This document shows positions 20,549 through 32,318 of a stretch of 64,000 bases of DNA, piece after piece; the stretch's first letter is position 1, and every line of letters begins with the position of its first letter. Made by a program: the position numbers and the translations under genes. The DNA is from Ctena decussata (taxonomy: Eukaryota > Mollusca > Bivalvia > Lucinida > Lucinidae): assembly GCA_963989385.1 (NCBI GenBank), contig OZ022499.1:54425757-54489756 (forward strand), written 5' to 3'. The notes beneath the pieces were generated by a model, which saw nothing but the letters and a program-made list of their open reading frames with translations, made no database searches and had not been told where the DNA came from.

Positions 20549-21293
20549 TATACCGTAAGTGGCAGTAAAAGTCTAAAATTGAAGGTCAAAGAAAATGCAT
20601 TGAAACCCAGACACGATAAGCCCACGTTTTGAAGACAAAACTGCTTTCCTTACAGTATATACTTCGGCTGTATGCAAAGAGAGGACTGCGATCATGACCA
20701 TAATATAAAAATGTCTTAACCCATTTATGCCCAGTAGACTATTCTAATTCTTACCAAATTGATGAGTCTATTTATACAGAATTCACCTTCCAGAGAGCAA
20801 ACGGTGTAGATCTAGATTAGCTTTCTAATGTTTTTCATTTTATGCTGAGAGTTTTAAAATAAGATCTAAGCGTTATCTTATGTAGATGGGCATAGCTACG
20901 TCCCAGGATGTTCTTGCGGATTAGCTTTCGGGGCGAAGGCAAAAGCAATTATTTTAAGTGGTGACAGCATAGTTTCGAAACAGACAGACTACGTATTACA
21001 GAACAAGTGTTGGACTCACTTAGTTGACAAGAGAATATTTTTTCTATAAATCACTTTATTTTCGCAAATATGCATTTTGCTACTATCGGCATTCTATTGG
21101 TATGCTAAACAAATAATAATAATAAATACACGAATATCTGATCTTATGGTCACTACCGAGAGCAGTAACTGCAAAGTCTTTCTTAATTGTACAGTTACAA
21201 CCATTAAGTAGAATGTTAAATGTACCAAAATAAAACAATTTTGAGTCCTGAACTAGGACGGCCAGCTTTTCTAACGGAAGAGCCTTTAACATA
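20549..21293. other. Mostly unassigned; half of a TTAA-type MITE
   Basis: TTAACCCATTTATGCCCAGT at 20717 starts a fragment related to the element at 6243-6465. Its other end is absent. No gene was seen. Confidence 0.4.
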
Positions 21294-21533
21294 TGAGCCG
21301 CGACACGACAAAACCAGCAATGTGGTTGTGCGACCAGTGCAGACTCAGATCAGCCTGGGCATCTGCCCAGTTTCTTCAGACTCTTCGTTAAAAGCGCAAA
21401 GGGTAGCTAAGGGTCTAAGCTACCTCCATGCGGACAGCGAAGACTCTGATCAGACTGGGCGGATGCCCAGGCTGATCTGAGTCTGCGCTGGGCGCACAAC
21501 CACATTGTTGGTTTTGTCATGTCGCGGCTCAAT
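21294..21533. mobile_element. MITE-1 copy
   Basis: TGAGCCGCGACACGAC ... CATGTCGCGGCTCAAT flanked by TA at 21292-21293 and 21534-21535. The inner halves carry GTGGTTGTGCG and CGCACAACCAC and two short GATCAGACTGGGC-type hairpins. Non-coding. Confidence 0.9.
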
Positions 21534-21589
21534 TATTATTACCAAACGGATTGCACATTGCTATCATTTCAGAACGAGAAATAATGCTC

Positions 21590-22000
21590 TCAGCTGCAGT
21601 GCTATTCAACTAGCTTGATTGCGTGACAAAGATAATAAATCAGCAATTTCATGAGAAATGAGACTGTGAAACATTATTTAATTTTGTATGTGGAGGAACA
21701 TGTGCTTTTTGTCAAATGCGATCAAGTATTCTGACCCACATGCGTTTGGCTGCTTACATAAAAGAACTTCGACATAATAGTTTGACGAAGATACCAATTA
21801 AGCTCTCATTGACCAGCTTTCATTCATTTGTTCTGTCTTGCTATGTCAGAAATGTTTCATATCAGTTGTCTTTGTTTCAGAGTACTGAGAAGACATTCCG
21901 ACAAAAATATAAATATATCTCTTATTCATCTGAAGTACTAATCAAGATTTGAGGGAGGTGCCTAAAGTACAGATCAATTTCTGCCATAATGTGAAAAAAC
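21590..22000. repeat. Dispersed repeat, copy 2
   Basis: Shares ordered blocks with 7250-7900 but lacks the duplicated hairpin segment found there. Old, diverged, non-coding. Confidence 0.45.
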
Positions 22001-22411
22001 TCTGTAGTAAATGGCGTCAATTCCATACAAAGAATGAACAGCATCAGAACCAGCGCCTTAGAAGGGCAGTTACTCTGAGGATGACAATGTCAATTTATAA
22101 CTATTCATTTATAAAGATAACTAAAAAAACACTTAGCAGCTGCAATTTAAGAGAATGCTTTGAGCTCAAAGATCAGCATTATTGTATGTAATTACAATTA
22201 TTTCATGGTCAGAAAGATAGTTTTTTTACAAATTCCAGCATATTGTAAGATGCAATTCGATTAAAATATTTTCTTTGCTAATATTAAGAAAAAGTCATGG
22301 GTATGTAGTTTTAAAAAATTACGTTGTTTTCAATTATACCTTGGATAGTAAACATTGTCTGCTGTCAACTCAGATCAAATTCTATAGTTCGATTATAGAA
22401 GTTGAATGTCA

Positions 22412-22658
22412 GCCTGGTCCCGAGGATATAAAAAAAATTCATGCTCAACTAAGCTGAGCAAGATATTTTACCTGCTAATAAATAGCAAATTACTGATAAG
22501 TGCAGATGTTTTCTTGCTCAGTTTGGCTGAGTATGAAATTTTCTCTGCTTATGAATATGAAAATGACAATATTAGCTGGCATTTTCATATTTATCAGCAG
22601 AGAAAATTTCATGCTCAGCTGAGTAAAGAACGAAAAAAGTTTTATAACCTTGCGGCCT
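22412..22658. mobile_element. MITE-4 copy
   Basis: Ends CCTGGTCCCGAGGATATAAA and TTTTATAACCTTGCGGCC. The body is closely similar to the copy at 16985-17219, with the same CTGCTAATAAATAGCAA block. Confidence 0.8.
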
Positions 22659-23654
22659 GATTTCGTGACTTCGTCCAATATCATCCATATTAACATTTAT
22701 GTTGAGACCATTAAGTACGTTTACTCGCAAAATAAACAATATACCATAATTCACAAAAGGATACAGACCAGCCTGTGTCAATATGATGGTGTACGCCAAG
22801 AAATGACTTGAAGCATATACAGAATAGCACAGTTTTTGTCTCAAGTAGCAGTGAATTGCACATTTCTTGTCTAGAGCCGTTGTTCAGTGCACTATAAGAA
22901 TACAAGTTTCCATTAGTGATACTATCATTATTACGGGTATGCCACTTTAAACCTAAAGTAGACCCTTTTCATGAGACATTGGAAACAAATCATTGAAAGG
23001 GGGAAATAGAAAGCATAACCTAGACTCCTGGCCTAGGTTTCATGTTTTAATTCTAGGATTTACTATTAATCAAAACTACAAAAACTATGACGAAACAAAA
23101 GCTTAGAAACTTAATCTCAACAAACAAAAGCTCAACCTGTAGAACCATCTTGACCCGACAGATACACCGCCATTCACCTGTTAATATTTATCATATTCGA
23201 TTAATGAGAACATCTTGGACTTAGCTACAAAAACAAACAAAGACAACCAGGCCGCGTAATAAGTTCAACCATCTCTTCTTGTAGTCGGGGAAGTGCAGTC
23301 AAATAAATTTCTAATAAATTCGCATCAGCAAATAATTGCATATTTCAGTAACTTATTGTAATTCTACTGACCTACATTAGCTAGACAATCCGCAAAGGAC
23401 TGCACTTGAGATTTACATTATGATCAAATGATTATCATGCGTTGTGTGCGGATGATAAAGTTTCCGGAAAGGCAGATGCCAAAAGACTATTCGCCAATGT
23501 CATAAACCCATCAAAGGGTGACTGCGTACACCTTCGTGGGAAGCAACTCTGCGATTATGATTAACCCATGTCTTCCTTCGAATGGGGATCATGACAGAGT
23601 AGATCCCATCTTAAATAGGTTTCATCACCCAGGTGTGTCACAAAAGATGTGCTG
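22659..23654. other. No feature recognised
   Basis: Unassigned AT-rich DNA. No inverted repeat, RNA gene or protein domain was seen. Confidence 0.4.
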
Positions 23655-23656
23655 TA

Positions 23657-23861
23657 GGGTCGAGTCAGGTAACTTCGGACAGCGGGTAAATTCGGACATA
23701 CCATTAAAAACAGTGAAAATCTAGATGAGACGGCTCATCATGAGCCGTCTCATCAGGATTTTCACTGTTTGTCCATTTTTTTGTGTGTTTTTTTCTGATT
23801 CCAAACATTTGACATATAACTGTCCGAATTTACCAGCTGCCGAATTTACATGACTTGAACC
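23657..23861. mobile_element. MITE-2 copy
   Basis: Ends GGGTCGAGTCAGGTAACTTC and CATGACTTGAACC, between TA at 23655-23656 and 23862-23863. It contains the family hairpin GACGGCTCATCATGAGCCGT at about 23728. Confidence 0.85.
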
Positions 23862-23863
23862 TA

Positions 23864-25290
23864 TAGAGAAATGGAGATTTAAGACATGTCTATATACCAT
23901 ACGCCTTAAAGACGAGTGCTTAAATTAGCTCAGTCCTAGTACGTTTATATAAAACATGCAGCATGACCTGGCACACATTAAATAAAGAGACATACTGCAG
24001 GGCGATGCATCAGAATAATTAATACTTCTTACAACACGTAATTAACGGATAGTATGGCGTTTTGTGAAGACAGCGAGAAAGATTATAGAAAATCGAAATT
24101 AGCATAATACATACCAGTCTAATCAACATGGTTATTACATTAATTAAATAAACATTTATGTAACTTGAACCATACAGTTAAAGTCCCTTTCTAAAATCCC
24201 AAAATGTCTATGGAGTTTAAATATTGCATTGGCCACAAAAATGCACTTCAATGGTCAGTAAATTAATATATATTTTATAAGTGCTTCATAAATGCTCTCT
24301 GCAGAAGCTGTCGACACGTATGGAGTTCCATCGCCCGCCAAACTGGGTATACAAAAAACTAACGTCGTGAACCTTAACATGTTTTTATCTTGCTATAATA
24401 GTTATTTAGCTGCATTTTCAAGTTATCGTTACTTTTGTTCAATATACGTAAGTGAAACTGGCAAGGAGTATTATGCAAATATGTGATGAGACTTAAATAT
24501 GTGATGAGACTTAAATATGTGATGAGACTTGCAGATAGTATCATATTTGCAGGTCTGCAAAGGTTTTGCAGATTTTTTCATTTATTAACATAAACAAGGT
24601 AACAGGGCACGTATACTATATAATGTTGAACAACAATTTCTGTGACATGTGCGGATAAGGCTATTACACTGGTATCTACAGACATTGAGATAGATGTCTC
24701 AGCTGCCTTTTCTATGAATTTTTTTCAGACCCTGCCTGTATCAGCATTATTGAGAACTGCTCTAAACAATGATACTGTGAAACCTGTATCCTTAAAATGC
24801 ATCAATCGACACATTGATGTTTTACATCCAGTGCTCGAGGCGAATATAAATTGTCATTTTCTCCTTAGCACACAGCATATTCTTTTGTAGGTCAAGAACA
24901 GAAGAGATGGAAAAACACAAAAACTAATGGCAAAACGGAGGCTTACGTGATATGGCAGATAAAATTGTAATAACTCGTATTACGAGAATATAGTCCTACG
25001 CACAATGCCACTCATGAAACATGATACCTCTATAGTTGCCAGTGTAAGAGCTGAAGCTAAGTAATTGAGTTTCTAGACTAAAGCATAGACAGTTACCACG
25101 AAATGTCTGTGCCCAAATAGTCTCAGACGACCTATAAGTCTTGATATAATGAAAATGTGTTCAAGTAAATCGAATTATGCATCTGCAAAGTTACAATCAC
25201 GTCAGACAAACAGGAATACAGATATACAGACCCATTTTTAGGAAATCAGAATTACCTAACATACAACTCGAAGATGCTCATCATCAATAG

Positions 25291-25328
<38 letters not shown>

Positions 25329-25589
25329 GTGAAGATGAGTCGGGTTACTTATCGGTTAATAAGAAACTACAACTCAATCATTAAGTGCTGATGCATTCTG
25401 TACGATGGTTTGTTTTCATTACCAGATTAGCATTTTAAATCACTTCTGCACAACGTTTATTGCATTAAATTCTGCAACCATTCGTTCATCGACTTATAAC
25501 AATCCAGTTAAAGCTATTACTGTAACGTTGCCACAGGCAACAAATTAAGACACGCCGTTATTCCCCCAAATATTGGATCACCTGAAGTC
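23864..25589. other. No gene recognised; short tandem repeats
   Basis: Three copies of an ~18-bp unit (ATGTGATGAGACTTAA) lie at 24478-24532. A CT dinucleotide tract of about 35 bp is at 25291-25325. A block at 25450-25510 (TTTATTGCATTAAATTCTGC, TTCGTTCATCGA) has relatives near 30650 and 45600, an old dispersed repeat. Confidence 0.5.
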
Positions 25590-25666
25590 AATCAGTAAGC
25601 TTTCAGGTGAAGCAACTCTGCAATTTTCAAACTAGCAGAGTTGCTTCACCTGAAAGCTTACTGATT
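25590..25666. repeat. Perfect 32-bp inverted repeat (hairpin)
   Basis: The left arm (25590-25621, beginning AATCAGTAAGCTTTCAGG) is the exact complement of the right arm (25635-25666). The spacer is 13 nt. It could be a short MITE core or a small-RNA hairpin. No other copy was seen in the window. Confidence 0.8.
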
Positions 25667-26149
25667 TTAACTTTGGCCTCCCTCCTGAAACTCTAACAGG
25701 CAAGAATTAAGCATATTTTTTCCCGTAAGTGTTGACTCAATTTTGTAAGGGCTACATTGGCAAGGGAAGCAACAGAAAGTCACATTTGATCCCCTTTGTA
25801 AGATGGCGGGAAAGTAATGAGATGTACTTATACACCTTAACATGTTGCTGCCAGTTGCTTACAAAGTGAAAAACAATGTTAATTCTTATCCAACAACAGT
25901 CTGGCGTTGGTCTAGTTTCTCAGAAACGTATATCTAGCCAGGTATATAGGGTCCTTACTGTTTCGGTTTTAGTTGTTTGAACCTTATATTAATTTCATGA
26001 TGGCATTTTGATTTATCTCCTGTATAAAATGAGAATGGTTTTATAAGAAATTGTTCGTGCAGAAACAAAATGTTATAATACAGACTTGCAAAGAAAAACT
26101 ACTTGCCAGTTTTGAGTTTGTTTACATTTTAGTAGGCTTTGTATTTTAG
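25667..26149. other. No feature recognised
   Basis: Unassigned sequence between the hairpin and the second ribozyme-repeat locus. Confidence 0.4.
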
Positions 26150-26410
26150 TAGGCTTGAATAGCCGAAACTTCTACGTATGGCCAATGTTCATTCTTTTGG
26201 ATGCGTTCACTGCTCTTGAAGGAACTCCTATAGATTTTAATTTGACTTCACTGACGCTGGTGTTGTGCAATATGGTGCCCGAAAAACGTCTCCCCGTACA
26301 TCATCCATAGTGCAGATTTTATTTTATTTTTGTCCTTTGAGATCAGGGGATACATGTATATTCTGAGAAATCAAATAATTTTGATTGGTTCAGACTTATA
26401 TTCTAGACCA
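26150..26410 (+). repeat. Retrozyme-like repeat locus 2, left part
   Basis: Begins in a broken hammerhead region (26152-26184), then runs through GAAGGAACTCC, GACGCTGGTGTTGTGC and GTCTCCCCGTACATCATCC to a break in the unit at about 26410. The rest of the unit resumes after the inserted Helentron-like element at 28686. Subtracting the insert leaves about 380 bp between the two hammerhead positions, which matches the 384-bp unit of locus 1. Confidence 0.7.
26152..26184 (+). ncRNA. Hammerhead ribozyme remnant
   Basis: Stem II (GGCTTGAATAGCC) and CGAAAC are kept, but the CUGAUGA strand upstream is replaced by TTTAGTA and stem III is broken. Not expected to cleave. Confidence 0.55.
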
Positions 26411-28679
26411 TTATTAGCTCACCTGAGCCGAAGGCTCAGAGGTGAGCTTATAGGATGGGAGTCGAGCCGTCGTCCGCGCGTGGGTCCGTGGGTCCGTGGG
26501 TGCGTCAACACTTTCAAACATAAATATCTCAGAGACCAGTGGGCCGATCGCAATCAAATTTTATGTGAAGCATCATTGGGGTGGGGGAAAGGCTGCATTA
26601 GGTTTTGGTGCCGATCAGCTCAGAACTCTGGTTTCCATGGCAACAGATAGCCCCCATAGGGTTATAATGGGGAAAATGGCGTCATCACGTTTTCTTGACT
26701 GTTTTTGAATAGATCCTTATCATACTTGCAGGTAATGATGACATACACAAGAGCTTGGATGAGTTCGAAATTTGGCCGGATTCGAGCACAGACTACGGAG
26801 TTAGCTGCCCTTGAGCGTTTGAAAAAAATCCCATAGGGTTATAATGGGGAAAATGGCGTCATCACGTTTTCTCAACTGTTTTTGCTTAGATCCTTATCAT
26901 ACTTGCAGGTAATGATGACATACATAAGAGCTTGGATGAGTTCGAAATTTGGCCGGATTGGAGCACAGACTACGGAGTTAGCTGCCCTTGAGCGTTTGAA
27001 AAAATCCCATAGTGTTATAATGGAGAAAACAACGTCATCACATATTTTTAGAAAAACTTTGTCATCGCTCTATTGCCTACATTTCTCAACGGATTTTACA
27101 ACTTCACACAAATGTAGGGCATGACAATATCTCGAGCAAGTTCGACTTTCAGGGTGCTGCGCCCAAGGTCAAAGTCACTGTGGCTATTTTTAGAAAAACT
27201 TTGTCAGCACTCTAGCACCTACATTTCTCAGCAGATTTTAAAATAACTTCACACAAATGTAGGGCATGACAATATCTCAAGGGAGTTTGACATTTTGAGG
27301 ATGCTGCGCCCAAGGTCAAGGTCACTGTGGCTATTTTTAGAAAAACTTTGTAAGCGCTCTAGCACCTACATTTCTCAGCAGATTTTAAAATAACTTCACA
27401 CAAATGTAGGGCATGGCAATATCTCGAGCAAGTTTGACTTTCAGGATGCTGCACCCAAGGTCAAGGTCACTGTGGCTATTTTTAGAAAAACTTGGTCATC
27501 GCTCTAGCGCCTACATTTCTCAACGGATTTTAAATCAACTTCACACAAATGTAGGGCATGACAATATCTCAAGCAAGTTAGACTTCCAGGGTGCTGCGCC
27601 CAAGGTCAAGGTCACTGTGGCTATTTTTAGAAAAACTTTGTCAGCACTCTAGCACCTACATTTCTCAATGGATTTTAAAATAACTTCACACAAATGTAGG
27701 GCATGACAATATCTCAAGGGAGTTTGACTTTCAGGGTGCTGCGCCCAAGGTCAAGGTCACTGTGGCTATTTTTAGAAAAACTTTGTCATTGCCCTAGCAC
27801 CTTCATTTCTCCATGGATTTTGAAATAACTTGACACAAATGTAGGGTATGACAATATCTCAAGCAAGTTAGACTTTCAGGATGCTGTGCCCAAGGTCAAG
27901 GTCACTGTGGCTTTTTTTAGAAAAACTTTGTCATCGCTCTAGCACCTACATTTCTCAACGGATTTTAAAATAAATTCACACAAATGTAGGGCATGACAAT
28001 TTCTCGAGCAAGTTTGACTTTCAGGGTTCTGCAATCAAGGTTTTTGATTAGATCCTTATCATACTTGCAGGTAATGATGAAATACATAAGAGCTTGGATT
28101 AGCTCGAAATTTGGGTGGATTTGAGCACAGACTACGGAGTTAGCTGCCCTTGAGCGTTTGAAAAAAATCCCAAAGTCTTATAATGGAGAAAACAACGTCA
28201 TCACATTTTCATTTTTCATCGGATCCTCTTCATACATGCAGGTAATGAAGATATGCATAAAAGCTTGGATTAGTTAGCATTTCGGCTAGATGCCACCACT
28301 GACTATGGAGTACCTGCCCTGAGCATTCAAAAAATTAGTGTTGCCACTTTTTCTTAGTTTCTACTGATCCGATCCTTTTTAAACTTGCAGGTAATGAGGA
28401 AATGCATAATATCTTAAACAAGTTCAAATTTTGGCCAGATCAGGCCAACCACTACGAAGTTAGCTGCCCTTGACAGCTCTGTCTATTGTGCTCTTGATCG
28501 GATACTTTTTAAACTTGCACATATTAAATGAGGGCATACATAATGTTTTGGATGAGTTTAATTTTCAGCCTGATTGGACCACTGACTGTGGAGTTAGCTG
28601 CCCTTGAGCATCTTAAATATCCCTATAGGTTTACAATGTCTCTCAGGTGAGCAATTGTTGCCCTTTGGGCTACTTGTTT
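26411..28679 (+). mobile_element. Pearl/Helentron-like element (HINE-b) with ~146-bp tandem core
   Basis: 5' end TTAGCTCACCTGAGCC with inverted GGCTCAGAGGTGAGC, then a GTCCGTGGGTCC-type microsatellite, tandem repeats, and 3' end CAGGTGAGC plus hairpin GCCCTTTGGGC and ACTTGTTTT. It interrupts a retrozyme-like unit, so it is younger than that locus. About TTATT flanks both sides. A TTTCCATGGCAAC X-box-like site is at 26631. No transposase, so it depends on enzymes from elsewhere. Confidence 0.65.
27030..28030 (+). repeat. Tandem array, about 146-bp unit, seven copies
   Basis: The marker CCAAGGTCAAGGTCAC (or one-base variants) recurs at about 27163, 27310, 27457, 27601, 27746 and 27890, a spacing of 144-147 bp. 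Each unit also has TTTTTAGAAAAACTTTGTCA and CACAAATGTAGGGCATG. It forms the core of the Helentron-like element. Confidence 0.9.
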
Positions 28680-28685
28680 TTTATT

Positions 28686-28916
28686 CATTTTGACCTTTTT
28701 TAAACCAATCAGTCCTTTGAATCGACTGCCTTATCAAAATTAAGAAATTGCAGTATGCCTTTTTACTCTCTCTGGCTTTCGTCGCCAAATTATGTCACGA
28801 TCACTTATGAGGCTTGAATAGCCGAAATTTCGAGGTATGGCCAATGTTCATTCTTTTGAATGTGTTCTCTGCTCTTGAAGGAACTCTTATAGATTTTAAT
28901 TTGACCATCTAGAAAC
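28686..28916 (+). repeat. Retrozyme-like repeat locus 2, right part
   Basis: Continues the unit broken at 26410, with CAGTCCTTTGAATCGACTGC, then the fifth hammerhead region and the GAAGGAACTC trailer. The locus was therefore a dimer, like locus 1. Confidence 0.7.
28799..28843 (+). ncRNA. Hammerhead ribozyme, mutated core (inactive)
   Basis: The core reads CTTATGA (invariant G5 changed to U). Stem II GGCTTGAATAGCC and GAAA remain, and stem III no longer pairs well. A relic. Confidence 0.65.
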
Positions 28917-30835
28917 TTGCAATTTCGCTGTATCAGGGGTTGTATATAAGCTGCCTAACTATGGTATGTAATCAACACTAACGTAACATTAAAAATGTCG
29001 TTACGAACACCATCAAGACAAGCAGCATTTTGAAATATCTCGGTTTTAAGCAGTGCTACTGATTTCAAAGATGCAAAAAGGATCATAGGCTTTCTTCAAA
29101 TTTTGATTGATAGGGAAAACGTGTTTGTTACCGTGAATATTTTGTGCCAAGTTTGGTTTTAGATTACTAAGGAAGTTTCTCGAATGATTACTAAGGAAGT
29201 TTCTCGACTGAAATTTCGCGACTGAGATTTAATCTACAGTAAACTTATGCTTTGTATATGGTGAAACATCTAAATTAACAAATCAGGCCGAACACGAAGT
29301 TTCGCGTGGTCTCGAGTAACCTCTCATACTTCCATGACTATTACCAATATCAATTATTTTCTATCCTGGCTATAAAGTTAATTAGCAGCTGAAAGCTTTT
29401 CAATCAAAAATGATAAACATTACTGACTTTGTAGGTCACCAAAGCTGTAACATCAAACTTGTTCCTCGTTTTTAATTTTGTTGTTTTAGGGGGAAATGCG
29501 TGCTGAAATGTAGTGGCCGGGACTTGCGACTTTCAGTGCCCCCCAATATGTGAATTTCACTTGTACTTTCATGTCTAGCAATTTCGTTATTTTGTGGGGT
29601 TGGTAGAGGCGGTGGGGGGTGGGGGGGGGGGGGTGGGTAAAACATTAAAAGGACACCAATTACATCTGTCTCGTTATCTTTTCCAGACATGTCTTCAATT
29701 AGTAATTGGTCGTGAATTAAGTGCAAAATGATAACTTCAAATCGCTGAATGGTGCAAAACATGAGTCACTTGATTCGATATTACATGTAGTATGGTTTAC
29801 CTTAAATATAATGTTCAGCAAATACGGTAACTTACCATAGATTCTGCAACTACGTATGTGTTAGTCGATGGTATAAGAGAAAAGCGAGTAAGCCAAAAGC
29901 AGTCTTATTAAATTGAACCCTACAAGCATCACTTGCCGAGTGCTGAGACACGACTTTTTCTCAAGTATATATTCTGTTAATGTCCAAATGTCCAGTTTTA
30001 CTTTAGATAATGATCGATACGCTAAGAAATATTCCCACATCATAAGTGGTTTCAATTGGCATTGAAAAGATAATGATAAGGAAATGAATGATTTGTTTTT
30101 ATTCCTATGATATTTTTGTTATTTTTACTAACTAATGCATGTGGTAAATGATATATTTGTATTTATATAATTTTCTATATTTATCTATTTGATGGTAAGG
30201 AAAAAAATGCCACTTTTAGAAATAAGAGGGATGTTCCTCATGCCAATCGGCGCTAGAAGCAACTGCACAAGCAAGGATTTTAGCCGCTAAATTCCACATT
30301 CTCACCAAGCAAAATGAGTAAATTTTATACACACATTGTATAATATGGACTTAGATACATGTCCGCGCTGATGTCAGGCTTTGTCCTCCAACATTCAACG
30401 TTCTCACCGAGCAGAATTGGCCTTAAAAGTGTTTCAAAATAGGCTAATATATTTACGTGTCAGAATTTAACCTAAACTTTGTTCTGGTAAAAAAGATGAT
30501 TAAATTTCGTCTTATTCCATATTACTGTGTGTGACACGCCTTTGACGCATTGTATTACCCTGATTTATAGTCTAGAAGTATCACACCGATATATAATTGC
30601 AGGTGGCTCGTCTCTAGACGAGACAGCTGTAATTCGATATCAGTGCAACACATTCCCTAAAACGGTTTTTGCATCAAACCCTGCAATCGTTCGCTCATCG
30701 CCATCTAATAAATCAAGCACTGTTATGTTATTTTCGCTACCAGACGCAACATATTCCGACACATGGGATTTAGTTGTCTGGAAGGATGTTCGATTTCATC
30801 ACAATATATGACATTTAATTTGGTCTAACAGGTCT
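28917..30835. other. No gene recognised; G-rich tract
   Basis: Contains a run of G tracts at 29595-29637 (one 12-13 long) that could form a G-quadruplex on the plus strand. A 95-codon ORF at 30527-30811 shares a block with the dispersed repeat at 25450 and shows no known domain. Confidence 0.45.
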
Positions 30836-30839
30836 TTAA

Positions 30840-31078
30840 CTCTTTCGGCGCCAAAGTCGCCAAAATGCGACTTTGCAAACAGCGTATATCCAGATCAGCC
30901 GGCTATTAAAAGAGCCGTCTGATCAGGATCTACCCTGTTTGCCATTCAAATATGAACTTAAAAAGCCTGATTTTATGAAAAATGTCTTTAGATTGTTAAA
31001 ATTTCCAATTACAAATCTGTCGTCTGATGATTTGAGCAGACGAAAATTTGACGTCTGAAAAATTTGGCGCCGAAAGAG
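30840..31078. mobile_element. TTAA-flanked MITE, copy 2
   Basis: Perfect terminal inverted repeats CTCTTTCGGCGCCAAA / TTTGGCGCCGAAAGAG lie between TTAA at 30836-30839 and 31079-31082. Internal hairpins are AAAGTCGC / GCGACTTT and GATCAGCCGGCT / AGCCGTCTGATC. The central hairpin resembles the one in the element at 6243. The ORF over it is accidental. Confidence 0.85.
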
Positions 31079-31082
31079 TTAA

Positions 31083-32048
31083 GATGTCACTCGTGTTACC
31101 AGTGCGAGGTACGGTACTGATAGTAAAACTTTAGTAGAAAGCTAGAAAGAGCCACTCCTGAAGGCTGTTCTTGTCTTCTTATTGACACTTTAATCATGCT
31201 GCTTTATTTACAAATATTTAACAACAGAGAGAGACAAAAATTTCTGACAAGGTAGATCCTTTTAAAGGTCCAATGGAAGCAACAAATACACCGAAGCTAT
31301 GAAAATAGCAGACTAAGCTGTATAGAAATATGCAGTATCAGCTAAAGCAGAACTTTTCTAAATGTACTGAGTGATCCCAAAGAACCAGAAAGTATATAAG
31401 CTGCAGTGTGAGGAAGGGCGGGGAAACATTTTAAGGCTGTTATATGGCACTCAGCATTAGCAGGAACAAAAACAAAGTTATGAAAAGCTAGATCCTCTGG
31501 AAGCAAAGAGTACGCCGAAGAACAGAACAGAAAACAGCAGACTTGATTTAGTTTTAGTCTGTTACTGATCAGTAATGAATCTTGCAACACCGGCCACGCC
31601 CTCTAGCACCGGCGCAAGCAGAACTCTATCTTTAAAACTACTCTAAATAAACTCAATGATCCTAGAGAAGAGCAAGGCAAGAGAGACAGTATAGTGCCAA
31701 GCATCCACACCCGCACTTGCTTCAAACACAGTAGGTCCTTGTTCTACTTTAAACCAATATAAGTAGGACGCCCTAATGCCGAAAGTTTTAGGAAATTTTC
31801 GCCGGACTCTACCACCCCCGTATTAGGACGGAACAGAAGACAAAATTTGAAGCAAACATAGTATCAAGTGCCTAATGTTAAGAAACACTGGATACTTTGG
31901 AAGCAAAGAATACGCCAAAAATTTAAAATCATGCTTGGTTATACTAACTGAGCAAAAGCGGTTCTGAGATATGCTCAAGTCCTTTGCCAGTTTGAGATTG
32001 TGCTGTACTTTATAGTAGGGTATGCCACAATCACAAACCACAGCCCCG
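31083..32048. other. Unassigned; inverted SINE fragment near 31725
   Basis: At 31725-31810, read on the minus strand, lies a piece of the SINE family seen at 58415 (GGCGTCCTACT..., CCTACTGTG). No protein gene was recognised. Confidence 0.4.
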
Positions 32049-32318
32049 GGCCGGGTAGCGCAATCGGTAGGGCACCTGACTCGTAAGTCAGAGGTCCTGG
32101 GTTCGAATCCCGGTCTGGCCACATACTTTCGTTTCTCCTTCCGCTGATTTAAGAAGGGCAGTTGTCAGTTACTGGCGAAAGTATGTGCACTTAGTACTGG
32201 TTAACCGCTTAGGAGGTCAAAGCCTGCCCAGGAATAGTGTGGTTAGGTTAACTGACCGTCCCGACATGACCTTAGTTGTTTACCGTGGACGTTAAGCATC
32301 AAATCAACCAACCAACCA
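32049..32318 (+). mobile_element. tRNA-derived SINE
   Basis: The head is tRNA-like, with A box TAGCGCAATCGG, B box GGTTCGAATCC and paired acceptor ends GGCCGG / CTGGCC. It resembles tRNA-Thr(CGT). The anticodon arm has an extra base, and the sequence runs on for about 190 bp to a tail of AACC units (CAACCAACCAACC). It is therefore a SINE and not a working tRNA gene. An internal pol III promoter is intact by sequence. Confidence 0.75.

Noticed and set aside
29861..30055. Strong donor-like GTAAGT at about 29829 on the minus strand with upstream ORF
   Set aside because: The frame leading into the donor is short, closed upstream by a stop, and shows no known motif.
32049..32121. Functional tRNA-Thr(CGT) gene
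   Set aside because: The anticodon arm has an extra base and the sequence continues into a SINE body with an AACC-type tail.
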